The notes beneath the pieces were generated by a model that had not been told where the DNA came from, did no database searches, and saw only the letters and a list, made by a program, of their open reading frames with translations. Below are positions 6,329 to 10,254 of a stretch of DNA of 10,254 nucleotides, piece by piece. The stretch comes from Clostridiales bacterium. Its GTDB lineage: Bacteria; Bacillota; Clostridia; Peptostreptococcales; Anaerovoracaceae. Both the position numbers and the translations under genes were made by a program. The stretch lies in assembly GCA_012511395.1 (NCBI GenBank), contig JAAZGD010000011.1, forward strand, positions 1 to 10,254. Reading direction: 5' to 3'. Numbering within the stretch: the first letter of the stretch is position 1; the number at the start of each line of letters is the position of its first letter.

Positions 6329-7297
6329 TTGGGGATTAAGATTATTAAAACAGGCAAAGCTTTGCCTGAATATATTTTGACAAACAGAGAGCTGGAAGAG
6401 CTTGTTGATACGGACAACGATTGGATAGTGGAAAGAACAGGAATTTCAAATAGGAGAGTGGCCATTAAGGAGAGTAATTTAGACTTGTCTTTAAAGGCGG
6501 CTGAAATGTGTCTTAAGGGTTACGACAGAAGCAAGGTGGACCTTGTAATAGTTTCCACCATAACTCCCGACAAGCTGGTTCCCTGCATGGGGTCACTTCT
6601 TAAAAGAGATTTAAACCTTGAAAATGCCATAGCCTTTGACCTTAATGCAGCCTGCAGCGGTTTCATTTACGGCGTATGGACTGCAGAAGCGCTTATGAAG
6701 GTAAACAACTTTAGATCGGCTCTCGTAATAGGCTCAGAGTGCTTGACCAGGATCACAAACTGGGAAGACAGAGGCACCTGCGTGCTCTTTGGAGACGGCG
6801 CCGGCTGCGCACTTCTTGAAAGAGATGATAATGAAACAGGTATCATATCTTCTTTTATTAAGAATTATGATGACCCAAAAGAAGTTTTAGCTTGCGGTAT
6901 GGAGTATAGGAAGAGACCCTTTGACAGTGAGGATTTTAGCTATCAACCTATGCTCATAGAGATGGCAGGAACTCAAGTCTTTAAATTTGCTGTAAATGCA
7001 ATAAATGAAGTGATGGATAACGCCATTAAAGATACAGGCTTAACATATGAGGACATTGCTTTCTTTGTTCCTCACCAGGCCAACATGCGTATCATCAATG
7101 CGGCTTCACAAAAAACAGGCCAGGATATAACCAAGTTTCAAGTGAGCATTAAGGACACAGGGAATGTATCCTCTGCCTCTGTCCCTATGGCCCTACATGA
7201 TCTCATGGTGTCAGGCAAGGTTAAAAAGGGAGACAAAATAATGCTTATGGGCTTTGGCGGAGGTTTATCTGCAGGGGCAATAATATATCAGGTATAA
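6329..7297 (+). CDS. fabH: 3-oxoacyl-ACP synthase III (FabH)
   Basis: Starts fatty acid synthesis by condensing an acyl-CoA primer with malonyl-ACP. From the TTG at 6329 the protein is 322 residues, normal for FabH, beginning MGIKIIKTGKALPEYILTNR. The catalytic triad is visible: C109 in NAACSGF, H249 in VPHQANMRI and N279 in DTGNVSSAS. W32 and R36 in the DDWIVERTGI-like segment match the CoA-binding residues of the family, and the glycine-rich GFGGGLSAGA closes the fold. The TTG start is supported by a strong Shine-Dalgarno sequence and by the lack of any ATG until residue 60; a weak start codon may lower FabH relative to the genes after it. It is the first gene of the operon, under a consensus promoter and probable FabT-like operator. 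In many relatives acpP follows, but here fabK comes after only 11 bp. Confidence 0.97.
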   Translation: MGIKIIKTGKALPEYILTNRELEELVDTDNDWIVERTGISNRRVAIKESNLDLSLKAAEMCLKGYDRSKVDLVIVSTITPDKLVPCMGSLLKRDLNLENAIAFDLNAACSGFIYGVWTAEALMKVNNFRSALVIGSECLTRITNWEDRGTCVLFGDGAGCALLERDDNETGIISSFIKNYDDPKEVLACGMEYRKRPFDSEDFSYQPMLIEMAGTQVFKFAVNAINEVMDNAIKDTGLTYEDIAFFVPHQANMRIINAASQKTGQDITKFQVSIKDTGNVSSASVPMALHDLMVSGKVKKGDKIMLMGFGGGLSAGAIIYQV

Positions 7298-7308
7298 GGA
7301 AAATATAA

Positions 7309-8286
7309 ATGAACAGAGTAACAGAATTATTGAATATTGAATATCCCATCATTCAAGGTGCCATGGCAAGAATTGCGGATAGCTCTCTTGCAGCAGCTGT
7401 AAGTAACGGCGGCGGATTAGGGATAATAGCCTCAGGGGGAGAAAGCAAAGAATGGCTTTCAAATGAGATAGACAAAGTGAGGACGCTGACGGACAAACCC
7501 TTTGGTGTAAATCTCATGTTGCTGTCACCTAACCTTGAAGAGCTTATAGAGGTTATCTTTGAAAAGAAGGTTAGGATAGTGACTACAGGAGCAGGCAATC
7601 CGGGGAAATATATTAAGGCTTTAAAAGAACACAATATTATAGTTGTTCCTGTTATTGCATCTGTGGCTTTAGGAATAAGAGTGGAAAGAGCAGGTGCCGA
7701 TATGGTGGTGGGAGAAGGTCTTGAGGCAGGAGGCCACATCGGAGACATAACTACCATGGCCCTTATTCCCCAGTTAAAAGATGCAGTATCAATACCTGTT
7801 GTTGCGGCAGGAGGAATCGGTGACGGAAGAGGAGTTGCAGCCGCTTTCATGCTGGGCGCAGAAGGTGTTCAGGTGGGCACAAGATTTGTGGTAGCGGAAG
7901 AATGCACAGTTCATGAGAGCTACAAGCAGGCCATCATTAAAGCTAAGGATTCAGATACGGTTGCCACAGGAAGAAGCACCGGCCATCCTGTAAGGGTGTT
8001 GAAGAACAGATTGTCAAAGGAAGTTCTTACAATGGAAAAGAATATGACAGATCCAAATGAGATAGCGGAGCTTTGCACAGGCAGGCTTTACGATGCGGTA
8101 AAAAAAGGTGATATGGAAATGGGCTCTGTAATGTCGGGGCAGATAGCAGGCCTGGTAAAACAGATACAGCCTGCCAAAGAAATAATCAGAGAAATGTTTA
8201 AGGAGGCAAAAGAGGTATATGAAAGCAATTCTGCTTTTTTCAGGACAGGGGGCTCAATATCAGGGGATGGGCCTAAGTCTCTATGA
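7309..8286 (+). CDS. fabK: Enoyl-ACP reductase II (FabK), FMN-dependent
   Basis: Reduces the trans-2 double bond of enoyl-ACP, the last step of each elongation round, with NAD(P)H and FMN; FabK replaces the triclosan-sensitive FabI in many Firmicutes. The 325-residue protein is a nitronate-monooxygenase-like TIM barrel. It shows YPIIQGAMA at residues 12-20, TTGAGNP near 92-98, EAGGH with the likely catalytic H143, and the phosphate-binding AAGGIGDGRG (166-175) and GAEGVQVGTRF (183-193). GHPVRVLKNRL is a further FabK-type segment. AAGGA at 7296-7300 precedes the ATG. The last 22 codons overlap fabD in another frame, and the resulting tail (FFRTGGSISGDGPKSL) looks unconserved, an extension past the likely natural end near residue 303. 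No fabI is visible. Confidence 0.96.
   Translation: MNRVTELLNIEYPIIQGAMARIADSSLAAAVSNGGGLGIIASGGESKEWLSNEIDKVRTLTDKPFGVNLMLLSPNLEELIEVIFEKKVRIVTTGAGNPGKYIKALKEHNIIVVPVIASVALGIRVERAGADMVVGEGLEAGGHIGDITTMALIPQLKDAVSIPVVAAGGIGDGRGVAAAFMLGAEGVQVGTRFVVAEECTVHESYKQAIIKAKDSDTVATGRSTGHPVRVLKNRLSKEVLTMEKNMTDPNEIAELCTGRLYDAVKKGDMEMGSVMSGQIAGLVKQIQPAKEIIREMFKEAKEVYESNSAFFRTGGSISGDGPKSL
8200..8215 (+). promoter_or_regulatory. Ribosome binding site of fabD inside fabK
   Basis: AAGGAGG at 8200-8206 is 12 bases before the fabD ATG at 8219, longer than ideal; AGAGG at 8211-8215 is closer, at three bases. Together they support initiation at 8219, well before the fabK stop. Confidence 0.7.
8219..8286 (+). other. 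68-bp out-of-frame overlap of fabK and fabD
   Basis: The fabD start MKAILLFSGQGAQYQGMG is the conserved N-terminus of malonyl transacylases, so the 8219 start is firm. The fabK frame stays open through the same DNA until TGA at 8284-8286. The same bases thus encode the FabD GQG motif and the last 22 residues of FabK. A run of six T lies at 8235-8240. Confidence 0.9.
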
Positions 8287-9199
8287 CAATTATAAAGCAG
8301 CAAAAGCAATTTTTGATGAAGCCGGAGAAGAGATAAAAAAATGGTGCTTTAAGGGCACCAAGGAAGAATTAAGAGAAACAGTTATTACACAGCCCTGTAT
8401 TTTCACCGTTACTATGGCAGCCTATGAAGGGCTCATGGACAGAGTAAAAGAGGAAAATATAGACCTGGAAATTTTAGGCTATGCAGGCTTCAGCCTGGGG
8501 GAATACTCTGCTTTAACTGCAACAGGAATCATAAGAGATTTTAGTGATGGCCTTGATATAGTTGTAAAGAGAGGAAAAATGATGCAGGAGGCAGGCCTCA
8601 ATGAAAAGGGTGAGCTTTTTTCAGGGATGGCAGCTGCCTTTGGAGACAGAGAGACGATTCTTGATTTGCTGGAGCTTTCAAGAAAAGATGGTGTCCTTAA
8701 TGGATCAAACTTTAATTCTCCCATTCAGACTGTAGTTTCGGGAGACTATGAAGCCTTGAAAAGATTTCAGAATGCAGCGAAAGAAAAAGGAATCAGGGTA
8801 AAAATGCTTTCTGTAAGCAGCGCTTTTCACAGCCCTCTTATGGAGGAAGCATCAGAGAAGCTTTACAATCTGCTTTTGGGAAAAGACTTAAGCTGCACAG
8901 ATAAAAAAGTGTTTTCAAACGTTACGGGAAAAGAATTTCCCATGGATTTGTCCCATGAAAAAGCATGTAAGGAAGCCTTGGTTAAGATTATGGCTTTACA
9001 AGTAAAAAGTCCTGTTTATTGGCAGGAGACCATGGAAAACCTTTTAACATTGGAGCCTGATATTTTTATTGAAATAGGGCCGAGCACTACTCTTCTTGGA
9101 ATATTGAAGAAAATTGATGAAAGCAAAGCTTCTTCCAATGTGGAGGATAAAGACAGTCTTGAAAGGACTATAGAGTTATTAAAGAAAGGGATTGATTAA
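8219..9199 (+). CDS. fabD: Malonyl-CoA:ACP transacylase (FabD)
   Basis: Moves the malonyl group from CoA to acyl carrier protein, supplying malonyl-ACP to FabH and FabF. The protein has 326 residues, slightly longer than the common 305-315. The N-terminal FSGQGAQYQGMG carries the family GQGxQ motif. The nucleophile S92 is in GFSLGEYSAL (many homologues have His before the serine; Phe here), R118 is the malonate-carboxylate ligand in VVKRGKMM, and H204 in SAFHSPLM is the catalytic base. IEIGPSTTLLG near residues 284-294 is the usual C-terminal signature. The ATG lies inside fabK; the stop is one base before the fabG ATG. All catalytic residues are present. Confidence 0.97.
   Translation: MKAILLFSGQGAQYQGMGLSLYDNYKAAKAIFDEAGEEIKKWCFKGTKEELRETVITQPCIFTVTMAAYEGLMDRVKEENIDLEILGYAGFSLGEYSALTATGIIRDFSDGLDIVVKRGKMMQEAGLNEKGELFSGMAAAFGDRETILDLLELSRKDGVLNGSNFNSPIQTVVSGDYEALKRFQNAAKEKGIRVKMLSVSSAFHSPLMEEASEKLYNLLLGKDLSCTDKKVFSNVTGKEFPMDLSHEKACKEALVKIMALQVKSPVYWQETMENLLTLEPDIFIEIGPSTTLLGILKKIDESKASSNVEDKDSLERTIELLKKGID
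9185..9190 (+). promoter_or_regulatory. Ribosome binding site that favours the ATG start of fabG
   Basis: AAAGGG at 9185-9190 is ten bases before the ATG at 9201, but only one base before the alternative in-frame TTG at 9192, too close for initiation. The ATG also gives the standard FabG N-terminus MKGKVAVITGG. Confidence 0.7.
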
Positions 9200-9200
9200 G

Positions 9201-9932
9201 ATGAAGGGCAAGGTTGCTGTTATTACAGGCGGCGTAAGAGGTATAGGCAGAGCCATAGCTTTAAGGCTTGTGGAGGAAGGTGCTAAAGTAGTTATCTGCT
9301 ATAGAGGAAATGAAGAAGCAAGAGCCTTAATAGAAAAGGAGATTCTGAAACTGAAAGGTGAAGCAATCTTTTTAAAGGGTGATGTGAGAGATTCTTCCTT
9401 TGCAGAGGAAACTGTGAAAAAGGCGGTGGAAGCTTTCGGCACCGTTGATATCCTTGTTAACAATGCAGGCATCACTAAGGACAAGCTGCTTTTACGAATG
9501 ACGGAGGAGGACTTTAAGGATGTAGTAGATGTTAACTTAAGCGGCTCCTTCAACTTTGTAAAAGCTTGCTCTGACATAATGGTGAAGAATAAGTATGGGA
9601 GAATTATTAATATGGTTTCCATCGTAGGGCTAATCGGAAATCCGGGACAAGTTAATTATGCCGCTTCCAAAGCAGGACTTATAGGCATGACCAAGGCTTT
9701 GTCAAAGGAGCTGGGAAAAAGAAATATCACTGTAAATGCAGTGGCGCCCGGATTTATTGAAACGGAAATGACAGACATATTATCAGATTCCCAAAAGGAA
9801 CAGCTTAAGAGCATGATCAGCATGGGAAGAATAGGAAGGCCTGAGGAAGTGGCTGACCTGGTGTTGTTTCTGTCCTCTGACAAAGCATCATATATTACGG
9901 GCCAGGTAATAGGCATCGACGGAGGTATGTAA
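9201..9932 (+). CDS. fabG: 3-oxoacyl-ACP reductase (FabG)
   Basis: NADPH-dependent reduction of 3-oxoacyl-ACP to 3-hydroxyacyl-ACP. A classical short-chain dehydrogenase of 243 residues from the ATG. The cofactor site TGGVRGIG is at residues 9-16, the structural NNAG at 87-90, and the catalytic tetrad N112, S140, Y153, K157 is complete, with YAASK as the active-site motif. PGFIETEMT (about 173-181) and the C-terminal GQVIGIDGGM are typical of FabG. The ATG is one base past the fabD stop. A TTG at 9192 would add three residues but has a poor signal. Its place between fabD and fabF makes the fatty acid role firm among the many similar SDR enzymes. Confidence 0.97.
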   Translation: MKGKVAVITGGVRGIGRAIALRLVEEGAKVVICYRGNEEARALIEKEILKLKGEAIFLKGDVRDSSFAEETVKKAVEAFGTVDILVNNAGITKDKLLLRMTEEDFKDVVDVNLSGSFNFVKACSDIMVKNKYGRIINMVSIVGLIGNPGQVNYAASKAGLIGMTKALSKELGKRNITVNAVAPGFIETEMTDILSDSQKEQLKSMISMGRIGRPEEVADLVLFLSSDKASYITGQVIGIDGGM

Positions 9933-9936
9933 ATTA

Positions 9937-10254
9937 ATGAACAGAGTAGTTATTACAGGAATGGGAGCCGTTACACCTTTGGGGAACAATGTGACGGATT
10001 TCTTCGAAAACATTAAACAAGGGAAAAACGGCATTGATGTAATCACACATTTTAATATTGAAGATCAAAAGGCTGTAATGGGCGCAGAGGTAAAGAACTT
10101 TGAATACTACGACAAAAGGAGTGCAAAGCGGCTGGACTTGATGTGCCAGTACGGCTTAACAGCAGCCATTGAGGCAGTAAATGACAGCGGCCTTACTGTT
10201 TCTGAAAATGTAGATGAAGATGAAATAGGAGTAGTTGCAGGCACAGGAATAGGC
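9937..10254 (+). CDS. fabF: 3-oxoacyl-ACP synthase II (FabF), 5' part
   Basis: Elongating condensing enzyme that joins acyl-ACP and malonyl-ACP. Only the first 106 codons are inside the window, with no stop before the right edge; the full protein is normally about 410 residues. The start reads MNRVVITGMGAVTPLGNNV, the standard KAS II N-terminus, followed by the variable FNIEDQKAVMGAEVKNF segment, the RLDLMCQYGLTAA helix and VVAGTGIG, all in the family order. The catalytic Cys-His-His residues lie beyond the edge. GGAGGT at 9921-9926, inside the last codons of fabG, is the ribosome binding site ten bases upstream. Further acc and fabZ genes are likely downstream but are not seen. Confidence 0.96.
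   Translation, partial: MNRVVITGMGAVTPLGNNVTDFFENIKQGKNGIDVITHFNIEDQKAVMGAEVKNFEYYDKRSAKRLDLMCQYGLTAAIEAVNDSGLTVSENVDEDEIGVVAGTGIG

Noticed and set aside
7353..7850. 165-codon open frame on the minus strand opposite fabK
   Set aside because: Low-complexity Pro/Ser/Ala composition mirrors the fabK coding strand; fabK is clearly the real gene.
8488..8500. Phe instead of His before the FabD nucleophile (GFSLG)
   Set aside because: This position varies in acyltransferase families; the Ser, Arg and His catalytic residues are all present, so it is not evidence of altered function.
9192..9200. TTG start of fabG three codons upstream
   Set aside because: The Shine-Dalgarno would be only one base away; the ATG at 9201 has better spacing and gives the family N-terminus.
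1..10254. Mobile elements, CRISPR arrays, tRNA or rRNA genes, or a defence system
   Set aside because: No transposase, integrase, direct repeat array or structural RNA signature was seen; nearly all bases belong to recognised core genes on one strand.

Overview
The window is a contiguous, all-plus-strand stretch of housekeeping genes from a low-to-moderate GC Firmicute, most likely an anaerobic member of the class Clostridia. The support is the gene order phoH-ybeY-cdd-era-recO-(DUF4342)-glyQS, the FMN-type enoyl-ACP reductase FabK in place of FabI, strong AGGAGG-type ribosome binding sites, frequent AGA/AGG arginine codons, and a fab cluster of the FabH-FabK-FabD-FabG-FabF kind. No mobile element, CRISPR array, tRNA or rRNA gene was seen.

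Region 1 (1-6217) is one tightly packed transcription unit entering from the left edge. It holds the 3' part of phoH, then ybeY (rRNA maturation endoribonuclease), cdd (cytidine deaminase), era (ribosome-assembly GTPase), recO (recombination mediator), an unnamed DUF4342 protein with a long charged helical tail, glyQS (dimeric glycyl-tRNA synthetase) and a zupT-like ZIP metal transporter. Gaps run from a 4-base overlap to 19 bases. The unit ends in a clear intrinsic terminator at 6231-6260. A possible internal promoter in the 3' end of recO could give the DUF4342-glyQS-zupT part its own expression.

Region 2 (6218-6328) is the only substantial intergenic gap. It carries the terminator, a near-perfect sigma-A promoter (TTGACA, 17-bp spacer, TATAAT), and directly downstream a TTTGAT-A-ATCAAA palindrome that resembles the operator of FabT, the MarR-family fatty-acid repressor.

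Region 3 (6329-10254, running off the right edge) is the type II fatty acid synthesis operon: fabH (TTG start), fabK, fabD, fabG and the first 106 codons of fabF. FabD makes malonyl-ACP, FabH starts the chain, FabF elongates it, FabG reduces the 3-keto group and FabK reduces the enoyl group. fabK and fabD overlap by 68 bp in different frames. The acpP gene and the MarR-type regulator that often accompany this cluster are not in the visible part.

The window is essentially ordinary core genome and I found no convincing new biological system. The points most worth a second look are the DUF4342 protein with its 11-residue and 7-residue repeat tail, the FabT-like operator without a local regulator, the long fabK/fabD overlap, and the gene losses from the usual phoH-era and fab orders.
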